Below, piece by piece: positions 7,201-15,683 of a DNA stretch of 21,188 bases (its first letter is position 1; every line of letters starts with the position of its first letter). The DNA lies in NCBI GenBank assembly GCA_025774405.1, contig JALGWB010000008.1, positions 1-21,188 of the forward strand. Reading direction: 5' to 3'. The notes below the pieces were generated by a model, which was given only the letters and a program-made list of their open reading frames with translations, did no database searches and had not been told where the DNA came from. The stretch is from a bacterium (GTDB lineage Bacteria; Arandabacterota; Arandabacteria; Arandabacterales; Arandabacteraceae). The translations under genes and the position numbers were made by a program.

Positions 7201-7230
7201 TTATTAGCATAGTGTTTGTAGATGTGTCAA
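7201..7230 (-). promoter_or_regulatory. Promoter of mini-ORF C with possible operator
   Basis: TTGACA (7230-7225), 18 nt, TAATAA (7206-7201) preceded by TGC. The block TATGCTAA is shared exactly with promoter B. The palindrome ATTAC-C-GTAAT (7188-7198) covers the expected start site and could bind a regulator. Confidence 0.65.
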
Positions 7231-7437
7231 GTTCCTTGTCACGTTTTGCCACGGCGAACTTGATGGTTATCGTTTTAGTCGTGGGATTGGGTGTGCAATT
7301 GTTATAGGTCTTGTGATACAATAGTAGGGCAGGTGCAGTTGGGTCGCACGCCGCGACGAATTCTCTGGTTGTGCACTGAGAACCGCCTCAGGCGATTGCC
7401 TGAAGAGCACGCCGATGGGTTGTTGAAGGATTGGACG

Positions 7438-10320
7438 ATGGTGAGACTAGGGTCCCAAAGGCAAGTAGTCGGCTTCGCTTCATCAGTTTTCAGTTCGGAA
7501 CGCACGCCTGCATTGACTGTTTTTCTCATCGCTGCGATCCTGGCGGTTAGCGCGCTCCCCATCCACGCAGCTCCCGTTCACACCACATATCTATGGCATA
7601 TGCATCAACCGATCTATTGGCCTGACCGAAGCACCTGGTATCCCTCAAGATATGAGACTGCTTACGAGACAATCAGCCTTGGTCACTCCGAAAGTGACGT
7701 ATATGCCATTTTCGATAAGGAAGACCGGGTGCACGACTATCAGAACTATCCTCACGATGCTATTGCCTCAGTCCTTGATATTGCCGATGCCGGTGCTCAG
7801 ATAAGTTTTGCTGCTTCCCTCATTGAGAATGTCAAGAGCCTTGCCGACAATGGGTGGAATGGAGGTCGCTATGCCCCCGACTGGTATAGCGACTATCGGA
7901 CTGCGCGCTCGTGGACAACCTCTGGAGGTCGCCCCCGGATGCCCCAGCTACTCGTCGCTGCCCATCATCCGATCGCTCCGCTCATGGACGCTAAAGCACT
8001 TGAACGTGAGATTCAGGTTGCCAAAGTTGCCCACGAGATGGCCTGGGGCGACACCAATTTCTCAAAGGGCTACTTCCCTGCTGAAACCTGCTTTTCAGAA
8101 CGCATGATTCCTGTGCTTGCTCGCCAGGGGATCGAGTGGGTCATAGTTGCTGATATCCATATTTCAAGAGCGTGTGCTGATTATCCCTATCTCGCTCAGG
8201 AAGATAATTGTGATCCTCCCAATCCTGCTGATCAGCTCAATCCTGCCCAGGGCTACTACGAGGCCATAACCATAAGCCGGGGTGTTACTGTGAAGACACC
8301 TCCTCCGTTCGGATTCCAACCGCATTATGCTCGCTATGTCGATCCGGAGACAGGCACTACCTATTCCATCGTAGTTGTGCCTGCTGCCAATGCCATGAGC
8401 TGGAATGAAGGATACGCCATGTACGGAACAGGCGAGATTGATGCAATAGCGCCATACAATGATCCTGGCCATCCGATGCTCATCGTATTTGCCCACGATG
8501 GTGACAATGCCTGGTCAGGCGGCTATTCATATTATAATGAAAATGTAACAAACTTCTGTCATGAAGCGGTCTCGAAGGGTTATGAGCCTACAACCATCGC
8601 TGAGTATCTTGCCGATCATCCAGTGAGTCCTGATGACATTGTTCATGTTGAGGATGGAGGATGGGTCAATGCCGATGGTGACTTTGGCTCACCGCAGTTC
8701 ATCAACTGGAATTGGCCACTCGTCGATGCCAATGGTAACTTTGATATCCCGAATGGTTGGGCTGAGGATGAGAGAAATTGGGCAGTGCTTACGGCTGCCC
8801 AGAATCGGGTGGAAACGGCAGAAGCCATAATGGGCACTGAGCCTGATCCTGCCAGTATATTCGATCCAACAACGGGTGCCAACAATGTGGAGAAGGCATG
8901 GCATCATCTGCTATCTGGTTATGAGAGTGGTTACATGTATTATGGAACCTCACTCGACATGGAAGTCAAGGCAACCCTTGCTGCCAATGCAGCCGTGCTC
9001 TATGCGGATCCCGTGATTGAGGGCGGCTCAGACATGGTGCCGCCAACCATCTGGCTACCGCAGCGTCTCCCATGGAATCCTGGCGGTTGGGGTGGTGGCT
9101 CCCTGTGGGGTTATCCAAACGGCCAGGGTCAACGTATGCCGAGCGATTTTTGGATTTGGACTTTTGTTTACGACGTCTCTGGGGTGGCTCGGGTCGAATT
9201 GAAATACAGAATTGATGCTGACGGAGTGAATTCCATGACAAGTGATGATAACGAAACCTATGCTGGTGGTGACGAGGTTGGCCCCTGGCAGACGTTACCG
9301 ATGAGCTATCGTGACTTTCCCGAAGGGAACTATTTCAATGATCCAGACATCGATTTCTTTGTTCTACCCGACTACATAGCTGACGAATACTACGTCCATG
9401 TGACAGGGCTTTCTGAGGTTCTTATTGACTACTACGTCGAAGCTGAAGATTCCCTCGGCAATGTAAAACGCAGTCCAATCCAGCATGTCTGGATAGGTGA
9501 GGCCACTGGTAGCCCCTCGCATGTAATCGATGGTGTCCTGGATTCAACAGCTGCTCAGATTACATCGGGTGATGTGTTTGATCTTTACGCTGATTGGGAT
9601 GGCACCTATCTCTACCTGGCAACTCAGGGTGTTGGGCAGACATCTGGCTGGGATCACTTCATCCTCATAGGCACGGATCTTTCGAGTCCCGTTTCAGCCC
9701 CCTGGGCCAAGGCTGGAAATGTTGCCGACCGCAGTCTCTACCTTGGCAACGAGGAAAGTAACAATTGGTGTGGATGGTTTGATCACCTTGAGAATGTCCT
9801 GAGCGTTGATGTTGAGTGCGCTTCAGGTCAATATCTGGAAGGAATAGTCAAGCTATCAACCTATCTTGGAGAACCTTTGCCGGATGAGATCTATCTCGCC
9901 GTCGGAGCTTATGAGACACCAGACGGTGGACTGCTTCAGTCCCAAGCCCCGAATGGTGGTGATGGTGACATTCAAAGTGACGAGTATGCGGTTTTCGCGC
10001 TCACAACAGGTGGAGTTGGTGAAGATGGACGCACTGAATGCCACCCAGCCTTCACTTTCGCAGTGATCGAAAATCCTGTGACCGAACTCGGCAGACTGAG
10101 GCTCAACATCGGGAAGAGCGGTTATGTTCGCATAAGTATATATGACCTTCGAGGTGGGAAGGTAAGGACTGTGCTCGAAACCTGGCTGGCCTCTGGTGAG
10201 CGTGAAATCATCTGGGATGGAACTGATGACTCTGGCAAACTCGTCTCCCCAGGTATCTACTTTGTTGAATTGAGAACAACAACTTCAAGTCAGACCGAAA
10301 AGATTGTTTTTGTGAGATAG
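7438..10320 (+). CDS. Secreted GH57-type glycoside hydrolase with C-terminal FlgD-like Ig domain
   Basis: 960 codons from ATG 7438, chosen because GAAGGA lies 7 nt upstream and a signal peptide follows (hydrophobic ALTVFLIAAILAVSALPIHA); the frame is open further upstream but that part is not protein-like. The GH57 motifs are visible: LWHMHQP (His54, His56), GYFPAETCFSERM with Glu216 as likely nucleophile, and FAHDGDNAW with Asp354 as likely acid/base. GH57 enzymes act on alpha-glucans by a retaining mechanism (amylase, branching or debranching types); which type cannot be told. After the catalytic part come a beta-sandwich linker, a DOMON/CBM-like region (about 695-850) and a FlgD/T9SS-like Ig domain (about 868-960) ending SQTEKIVFVR. 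That end is typical of exported proteins in FCB relatives. A TGATACAAT -10-like sequence lies at 7314-7322 without a good -35. Confidence 0.9.
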   Translation: MVRLGSQRQVVGFASSVFSSERTPALTVFLIAAILAVSALPIHAAPVHTTYLWHMHQPIYWPDRSTWYPSRYETAYETISLGHSESDVYAIFDKEDRVHDYQNYPHDAIASVLDIADAGAQISFAASLIENVKSLADNGWNGGRYAPDWYSDYRTARSWTTSGGRPRMPQLLVAAHHPIAPLMDAKALEREIQVAKVAHEMAWGDTNFSKGYFPAETCFSERMIPVLARQGIEWVIVADIHISRACADYPYLAQEDNCDPPNPADQLNPAQGYYEAITISRGVTVKTPPPFGFQPHYARYVDPETGTTYSIVVVPAANAMSWNEGYAMYGTGEIDAIAPYNDPGHPMLIVFAHDGDNAWSGGYSYYNENVTNFCHEAVSKGYEPTTIAEYLADHPVSPDDIVHVEDGGWVNADGDFGSPQFINWNWPLVDANGNFDIPNGWAEDERNWAVLTAAQNRVETAEAIMGTEPDPASIFDPTTGANNVEKAWHHLLSGYESGYMYYGTSLDMEVKATLAANAAVLYADPVIEGGSDMVPPTIWLPQRLPWNPGGWGGGSLWGYPNGQGQRMPSDFWIWTFVYDVSGVARVELKYRIDADGVNSMTSDDNETYAGGDEVGPWQTLPMSYRDFPEGNYFNDPDIDFFVLPDYIADEYYVHVTGLSEVLIDYYVEAEDSLGNVKRSPIQHVWIGEATGSPSHVIDGVLDSTAAQITSGDVFDLYADWDGTYLYLATQGVGQTSGWDHFILIGTDLSSPVSAPWAKAGNVADRSLYLGNEESNNWCGWFDHLENVLSVDVECASGQYLEGIVKLSTYLGEPLPDEIYLAVGAYETPDGGLLQSQAPNGGDGDIQSDEYAVFALTTGGVGEDGRTECHPAFTFAVIENPVTELGRLRLNIGKSGYVRISIYDLRGGKVRTVLETWLASGEREIIWDGTDDSGKLVSPGIYFVELRTTTSSQTEKIVFVR

Positions 10321-10481
10321 TAGTCAGTGATCTTCACTTTCTTGAGCGAGGCACTTTTGCTGCAATCTAAGCCCCACGGGCGAATTTCTGATTAGCGAAA
10401 AGGCCTTCAAACCCATTATATTAAACCTTGGATTGTCCAAAACTGAGGGGATGACTTTTGCATCAGTCGAAAGGAAGCACC

Positions 10482-12926
10482 ATGAAAGCTTCAATTATAG
10501 TTTTCGGGATTGTTTTGATTGGACTTTTCCCTGCCTCGCTTAAGGCGCAGCCCTCGCAGTTTTCGCCTGGGCACTTCAATATCCAGGTGAGCATCTCGGG
10601 GACAGTTGTTGACTCAACCACGGGCGGACCACTGAAGTACGCAAATGTAATGCTTTACGATCTCAGTGACAGTCTGGTCACTGGAACAATCACGAATGCT
10701 AAAGGAGAGTTTGAACTCGAAGATCTTCGCCCAGGAATTTATACGCTTAGCGTCAAGTTCATGGGATTCCACAAGGCGACCATCAGCCGCATCAAGGCCG
10801 GCCCACGCAATCCGAAGATTGATCTTGGGGTGATAGCTCTCAGACCCGCAGTCCTTACTGTGGGTGAAGTTGAGGTTACTGCTGAAAGGCCTGAGATAAC
10901 GTACAAGATCGATCGGAAGGTCATAAACGTAAGCAAGCATTTCACGCGCTCCTCAGGAACAGCTGTTGACGTTTTGGAGAACATTCCCTCGGTCACAGTT
11001 GATGTTGATGGTAACGTTACTCTCAGAGGCAGTGGGAGTTTCCAGGTTCTAATCGACGGTCGCCCGACCCCGCTTAAGCCCAACGAGGCTCTGCAACAGA
11101 TTCCAGCGAGCACAATCGAGACCATCGAGATCATAACCAATCCATCGGCAAAGTACGATCCGGATGGTATTGCTGGCATCATCAATGTGAATCTCAAGAA
11201 GGGAAGGCTTCAGGGGGCAAGCGGCATATTCGGTCTCACGGGCGGCCTCGATTACAAGTATGGTGGGGACGTTGTTCTGAGCAAACGGGGAGATGGATTC
11301 ACGCTGACGTTTGGTGCCGACTTCAACAACCGTGAATATCCGGGGAGCTTTGAATCGGAGAACCGCACGAGTTGCCCGAGTTGCGCTTGGCTCATCGAGT
11401 CGAGTGGTGCAATGCGGTGGGAACGTTGCTCGCACGGGATTCGGGGTGAGATTGAGTGGGATGCGTCTGAGTCTGACATGGTCTCGCTTGGGCTTCACTG
11501 GGGACGCATGGAGCTCAAGCGGTCGAGCGGTGTTGACTTCTTCGAGTATGAGAGCCCGGATGAAGATCCCTATCACTACACGAGCTGCAGCGGTTGGAAT
11601 CGTTCAATCGACTATTATTCGACATTACTGGCATATACTCGAAAGTTTGCTTCAAAGGGACATGAGCTCAGTGCCGAGACTATTGTGAGCAGAAGCGATG
11701 CAGATGAGGAATCCAGATCTGAAAATTTCAGTACCGAAGGTAGCCTGACGAGCGGGAGGCGTTCAACCGAGGGAGGCCCATGGCGCAGTGTTCGTGCAAG
11801 GCTCGACTATGTTCTGCCGTTTGATGAGAGAGGAAAGTTTGAAGCAGGCTATCAGGCAAGACTTGATATGTCTGACGATGAAAATGGAGTATATGAATAT
11901 GATCCGTCAACTGGCGCCTATGGGTACGAGCCCGAATTCAGCCATACTGTAGAGTATGAGCGCAACATCCAGTCACTTTACGCAACGTACTCAGCCAGCC
12001 TTGGGCGTCTTGGTTGTCAGGTTGGCTTACGCCATGAATACACCTACCGCACGATGCATCTCGTTGATACCGATGAGCGCTTTAGCATCGACCGGTGGGA
12101 TCTCTTTCCAACGTTGCACATCTCATTTGGGCGAGCAGACGGCGAGCAATTGATGGCAAGCTACAGTCGGAGGATCGAACGCCCCCGTAACTGGTACCTC
12201 GAGCCATACCTGACATGGTTAGATGCAAACAATGTCCGTAGGGGGAATCCTGATCTGAAGCCCGAGTATATCGATTCGTATGAACTGGGCTATCAGAAGA
12301 ATCTTGGGCGGAGCATGCTCTCCGTTGAAGCCTATTATCGCGTAACGCACAACAAGGTTGAGCGTGTGGAGTCAGTGTACGAAGAAGAGATTCACCTCCA
12401 CTCGATTGAGAATGTTGGCACCGACTATGCGGTTGGGACAGAACTGATGTTCAATTTTGGTTTTGCACGGTTCTGGAACATGAATATCATGGCTAATCTG
12501 TATGATTATCGTATCGAGGGGAAGCTCTATGACGAGGACTTCTCGGAGGAGAGCTTCTCATGGAATCTTCGTCTCAACAACACGTTCAGACTTGGTCCAT
12601 CTACGCGGATTCAACTCAATTCCATGTACAATAGCTCGAGGGCTTCAGCGCAGGGCACGCGTGAAGGGTTTTTCGTAACGGATATCGCTGTCAAGCAGGA
12701 GTTGCTGGGTAAGAACCTTTCCGTTTCCTTGCAAGCCCGGGACGTACTGAGAACAGGGCAATTTGAGCGCACATCGGAGGGCAGGGGTTTCGAGGAGCAT
12801 AGAATATTCAAACGCAAATCACCCTATATGACTCTCACGATCTCTTACAATATCAACAACTACAAGCGTAGACGTGACGAGCTGCGGGATGAGGTGCCCG
12901 AAGGTCTTGAGGAGGGTGCATTCTGA
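10482..12926 (+). CDS. TonB-dependent receptor, outer-membrane beta-barrel family with carboxypeptidase-regulatory N-terminal domain
   Basis: 814 codons from ATG 10482 with AAGGAAG just upstream; an in-frame TTG at 10458 is less likely. A signal peptide covers residues 1-22 (cleavage after LKA). Residues 35-115 form a carboxypeptidase-regulatory-like beta-sandwich (SGTVVDSTTGGPLKYANVML). Residues 160-240 are the plug (DVLENIPSVTVDVDGNVTLRG, ending AGIINVNLKK), and about 240-800 the barrel, with repeated aromatic strands and the final strand MTLTISYNIN. The protein would import or bind a ligand at the outer membrane using TonB energy. The substrate is unknown; proximity to the GH57 gene suggests, but does not show, an oligosaccharide. 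It ends with an acidic 20-residue extension past the last strand. The next gene starts 109 nt downstream on the same strand. Confidence 0.92.
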   Translation: MKASIIVFGIVLIGLFPASLKAQPSQFSPGHFNIQVSISGTVVDSTTGGPLKYANVMLYDLSDSLVTGTITNAKGEFELEDLRPGIYTLSVKFMGFHKATISRIKAGPRNPKIDLGVIALRPAVLTVGEVEVTAERPEITYKIDRKVINVSKHFTRSSGTAVDVLENIPSVTVDVDGNVTLRGSGSFQVLIDGRPTPLKPNEALQQIPASTIETIEIITNPSAKYDPDGIAGIINVNLKKGRLQGASGIFGLTGGLDYKYGGDVVLSKRGDGFTLTFGADFNNREYPGSFESENRTSCPSCAWLIESSGAMRWERCSHGIRGEIEWDASESDMVSLGLHWGRMELKRSSGVDFFEYESPDEDPYHYTSCSGWNRSIDYYSTLLAYTRKFASKGHELSAETIVSRSDADEESRSENFSTEGSLTSGRRSTEGGPWRSVRARLDYVLPFDERGKFEAGYQARLDMSDDENGVYEYDPSTGAYGYEPEFSHTVEYERNIQSLYATYSASLGRLGCQVGLRHEYTYRTMHLVDTDERFSIDRWDLFPTLHISFGRADGEQLMASYSRRIERPRNWYLEPYLTWLDANNVRRGNPDLKPEYIDSYELGYQKNLGRSMLSVEAYYRVTHNKVERVESVYEEEIHLHSIENVGTDYAVGTELMFNFGFARFWNMNIMANLYDYRIEGKLYDEDFSEESFSWNLRLNNTFRLGPSTRIQLNSMYNSSRASAQGTREGFFVTDIAVKQELLGKNLSVSLQARDVLRTGQFERTSEGRGFEEHRIFKRKSPYMTLTISYNINNYKRRRDELRDEVPEGLEEGAF

Positions 12927-13035
12927 TCTGATGTCGGTTAGGTCTGAGATGTTTACATGACACCCGCCAACTGGTAGAATCGGTTTGCTGCCAGGTACAG
13001 TTAGAAAGCATTCTTCAGAGGAAGGGAGCCTCAAT

Positions 13036-13527
13036 GTGAGCTCAGACGGTACTGAGAAGCATGAGTCTGACACGAGTTTTCTTGAAGCCTTTGAGCGACC
13101 GAGGCGCACTCGGATTGTCAATCTCATCGTCTGGCTCATAATCATTGGGGTTGCCATCCTCGTAGTACTTCGACTCAATAAGCCCCGTGAGGCATCAAGG
13201 ATGAGTCCAGCCGAAGCGAGGGTTTTTGATGCCCGTTTTGATTCGCTTTACAAGAGGACTCTCTATCCGGTTGTCTGGCGAAGCGGCACCTTTATCCGTT
13301 CGCGGTTCGAAGGCGATTTCGAGGAATGGACGCTGACTATAAGCTCCAGCGATTGGGAGCTCCGAAGTGAAGCATCGAGAAAAGACCTGGTTGCAACGAT
13401 CTGGATCGCATACCGTGCCACCCGGGAGCAGGCTGGCGGCGATCCAGACGATGCCGTCCTCATCATTCAGGACGAACAGGGCAGGCCACTCGCTCAAGCC
13501 ACACCTGCCGGCCTCACCCTCCATTAA
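13036..13527 (+). CDS. Small single-pass membrane protein of unknown function
   Basis: 163 codons from a GTG at 13036, chosen because GAGGAAGGGA ends 7 nt before it; an in-frame TTG at 12985 would add 17 residues but lacks an RBS. A charged N-terminal segment of about 30 residues (EAFERPRRTR) is followed by one membrane helix (VNLIVWLIIIGVAILVVL). A C-terminal domain of about 110 residues with SPAEARVFDARFD and FEEWTLTISSSDWE follows. Positive residues before the helix put the N-terminus in the cytoplasm and the C-terminal domain in the periplasm. It lies 109 nt after the TonB receptor gene and may be co-transcribed. I recognise no family. Confidence 0.75.
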   Translation: MSSDGTEKHESDTSFLEAFERPRRTRIVNLIVWLIIIGVAILVVLRLNKPREASRMSPAEARVFDARFDSLYKRTLYPVVWRSGTFIRSRFEGDFEEWTLTISSSDWELRSEASRKDLVATIWIAYRATREQAGGDPDDAVLIIQDEQGRPLAQATPAGLTLH

Positions 13528-13551
13528 CAAACAACGCAAAAAGCCACAAAA

Positions 13552-13574
13552 GGGGTCGGAGCCAAAAACGTGCA
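13552..13574 (+). repeat. Dispersed repeat GGGGTCGGAGCC..., copy 3
   Basis: Identical over 23 nt to the copies at 1402 and 1438. On the minus strand the adjacent bases (about 13580-13612) have a frame with IARRTSQELYQF, again weakly like the start of a Y1-type transposase. Confidence 0.8.
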
Positions 13575-13740
13575 GAGCGGCTGAACTGGTACAGTTCTTG
13601 CGATGTCCTTCTGGCTATTCGGGCATACGCGTTTGCTTCCAAGTCACTGTTGCTTCAAGCATGGCCAGCCCAGGGGGCAGATCCCATTCTGGCATGAGTT
13701 CACCTAGTGCTCATAGCTATGGGCCGGCCACATTTCCCTC

Positions 13741-13887
13741 ATGCTTCTTAAGGAATTGACCTTAGAGGTTTGCATCGAAGTCGTATTTCCACCAAAGTCC
13801 ATACCTGGCCTGAGCATTCTGATGTATGAAGGTGAGAAGTCAATCGCAGGAGGAAAGTACCAACTCGAGTTTCCTGCCTACGGTTAG
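13741..13887 (+). CDS. Short ORF (48 aa), possible gene fragment
   Basis: ATG at 13741 to TAG at 13885; the translation contains IPGLSILMYEGEKSIAGGKY and looks protein-like, but there is no ribosome binding site and I recognise no family. It sits between a repeat copy and the end of the radical SAM gene and may be the remnant of a larger gene. Confidence 0.2.
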   Translation: MLLKELTLEVCIEVVFPPKSIPGLSILMYEGEKSIAGGKYQLEFPAYG

Positions 13888-13898
13888 AGGCTGTCAAC

Positions 13899-15308
13899 CT
13901 ATGCCGGGACGCGGCTTATGAGATTCTCGACGAAGAGCTCCACAATGGTTGGACGAAAATTGGTGGGCAGTTTGAGTCCTCTAAGACGGGTCTCGATGGA
14001 GGAAAGCTTGTCCTCAACCAATGCCTTGAGATAGTCACGATTCCGGGGGTACCAGAACAGGCGGAAGAAACCTCTGTTTGCAAGGCCGTACCGTGTGTAC
14101 CACCTGTACAACGACTTCCATGCACTCACCCACATGTTTTGTAGGCTGAGGGGGTTGACCCTATTAGGCTTGAAAACAACGTGCGTACCGTCATAGAGCG
14201 ACCAGTCGCGAGTCATGATTCTGTGCTGGCTATCGAGCTCATTGAAAAGGGGTGTGCCTGGGATTGGATAAAGAATTGAAAATGTTGCCGTGTCCATACC
14301 GGTTTCTCTGATGAATCTGATGGTTCGCTCCACAGTTGAAGAATCATCGTTATCCATCCCGAGGATGAACATGCCATTGATTTTTATGTCAGCTTCATTT
14401 GCAACCTTCATAGCGTCAGCTATATCCCCAACAGTTTGCGCCTTACTATAGTCCTTGAGGTTTTCATCGCTTATCGATTCAACGCCGACATGGAGCTTGC
14501 GGAAGCCCACCTTCTTCATCATTCTGAGAAGTTCGGGATTCCGTTTGATAATGTTGGCTCTTGTCTCGGCGCTTATATGACGGAAGTGGATCCCACAACT
14601 TATGAGGTTCTCCATGAATGGGATAGTCCTTTCAACATCCAGGCCGAAAAGATCGTCATTGAAGAAGAGAACATCCTGACCCAACTGTTTTCTTGCGACC
14701 AGCTCAGCAGTGATGCTTTCAGGTGATCTAACCCGATACTTGCGCTCAAAAACGGAAGGAACCTGGCAGAAGGGACAGTTGTACGGGCAGCCTCGTGAAG
14801 CCGAAACCGGGAAGTGGGTTATCTTCTGGTAATCAGCAAGCAATGTAAAATCTGGATACGGAAGGTTCTCTATCTCAACCACTTCACCGTGAATTATCTT
14901 TTCGTTAAAGCCATTCTCAAAAACCTTGACGACTATGCCTTCGGCTTCCTTGGTAACCACATGATCACAGAACTGTGCTGCCTCATCAGGCATGGCCGTA
15001 GCATGCATGCCACCTATAACTATCTTGGCGTTGGGTTTTGCTTGCCTGATTTGCTGTGCGTAGATGTAGCCTGTGAGTGATGAAGGGGTGAGGATGGAAA
15101 TGCCGAAAGCATCAGCGTTAAGCACTTCTTTCTTTAGATTGCCTCTCCAATCGACGGCGCGGGTTACATTCTCATCGAAGATCCTCACCTGATGACCAGC
15201 TCTTTTGAGGATAGTCGCAAGGTAAATGACACCGATATTGGGGATTCTAATGCCGCCCAACTTGTACATATTGATTTGGGGACCTGGCACGATAAGCGAG
15301 ATTCTCAT
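13899..15308 (-). CDS. B12-binding domain radical SAM protein
   Basis: 469 codons from ATG 15308, with TAGGAGTG just upstream. Residues 1-130 form a Rossmann-like cobalamin-binding domain (GIRIPNIGVIYLATILKRAG, then KIVIGGMHATAMP). Residues 165-370 hold the radical SAM barrel with ASRGCPYNCPFCQ: Cys174, Cys178 and Cys181 bind the 4Fe-4S cluster. FNDDLFGLD, GVESISDENL and GMFILGMDND are further conserved barrel strands. The C-terminal 100 residues are typical of the BchE-like group. Family members do methyl transfers, cyclisations or ring contractions on lipids, tetrapyrroles or natural products; the substrate is open here because neighbours give no pathway. Length is normal. The gene is single, transcribed against both neighbours. 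Confidence 0.93.
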   Translation of the reverse strand: MRISLIVPGPQINMYKLGGIRIPNIGVIYLATILKRAGHQVRIFDENVTRAVDWRGNLKKEVLNADAFGISILTPSSLTGYIYAQQIRQAKPNAKIVIGGMHATAMPDEAAQFCDHVVTKEAEGIVVKVFENGFNEKIIHGEVVEIENLPYPDFTLLADYQKITHFPVSASRGCPYNCPFCQVPSVFERKYRVRSPESITAELVARKQLGQDVLFFNDDLFGLDVERTIPFMENLISCGIHFRHISAETRANIIKRNPELLRMMKKVGFRKLHVGVESISDENLKDYSKAQTVGDIADAMKVANEADIKINGMFILGMDNDDSSTVERTIRFIRETGMDTATFSILYPIPGTPLFNELDSQHRIMTRDWSLYDGTHVVFKPNRVNPLSLQNMWVSAWKSLYRWYTRYGLANRGFFRLFWYPRNRDYLKALVEDKLSSIETRLRGLKLPTNFRPTIVELFVENLISRVPA

Positions 15309-15461
15309 TTCACTCCTATTGAGTAAATTTACGAGTAGCTAGCAAGATGCCCATCCCTGCGTGGAAGCAATCTTTACTCATTCTTATATAAACTTAACCT
15401 AGTATACACGAAAAACAAAGCGATGAATGCAAAAATTGCGATTGATGTCTCGCACTTTTTC

Positions 15462-15510
15462 GGGGTCGGAGCCAAAAAGGTGCACAATGCACATTTTTGG
15501 CTCCGACCCC
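15462..15510. repeat. Inverted pair of the GGGGTCGGAGCC repeat
   Basis: A 23-nt copy at 15462-15484 and its reverse complement at 15488-15510 are separated by CAA, with one mismatch between the arms. This makes a very stable hairpin or cruciform. It lies between the radical SAM gene and the 15684 gene, which diverge from here. Confidence 0.85.
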
Positions 15511-15619
15511 TTTTGGAGGGGTTGGTGTGTTTTGGGCGGAAGTCTCAAGATTTAGCTTGCAAGGGAGGTTTTGAGCGGGCTATTGTGGGAATTGATATCG
15601 GGATGGGCATCGGCTGCTT

Positions 15620-15637
15620 AGGGTCCTGAGGGACCCT
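15620..15637 (+). promoter_or_regulatory. Hairpin in the leader of the 15684-16292 gene
   Basis: AGGGTCC and GGACCCT form a 7-bp stem with loop TGAG, 46 nt before the start codon. The role is unknown; it could be a leader structure or an upstream terminator (followed by TTA only). Confidence 0.3.
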
Positions 15638-15683
15638 TTAGGGTAGTCGGATGTAACCAGGCCGGTTTGGAAGGAGGCATGCT

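Noticed and set aside
7291..7437. N-terminal extension of the GH57 protein
   Set aside because: The extra 49 codons have no RBS and would bury the signal peptide; ATG 7438 has a well-placed GAAGGA.
13575..13759. Plus-strand ORF continuing through repeat copy 3
   Set aside because: It starts inside the preceding membrane-protein gene in another frame and has no protein-like pattern.
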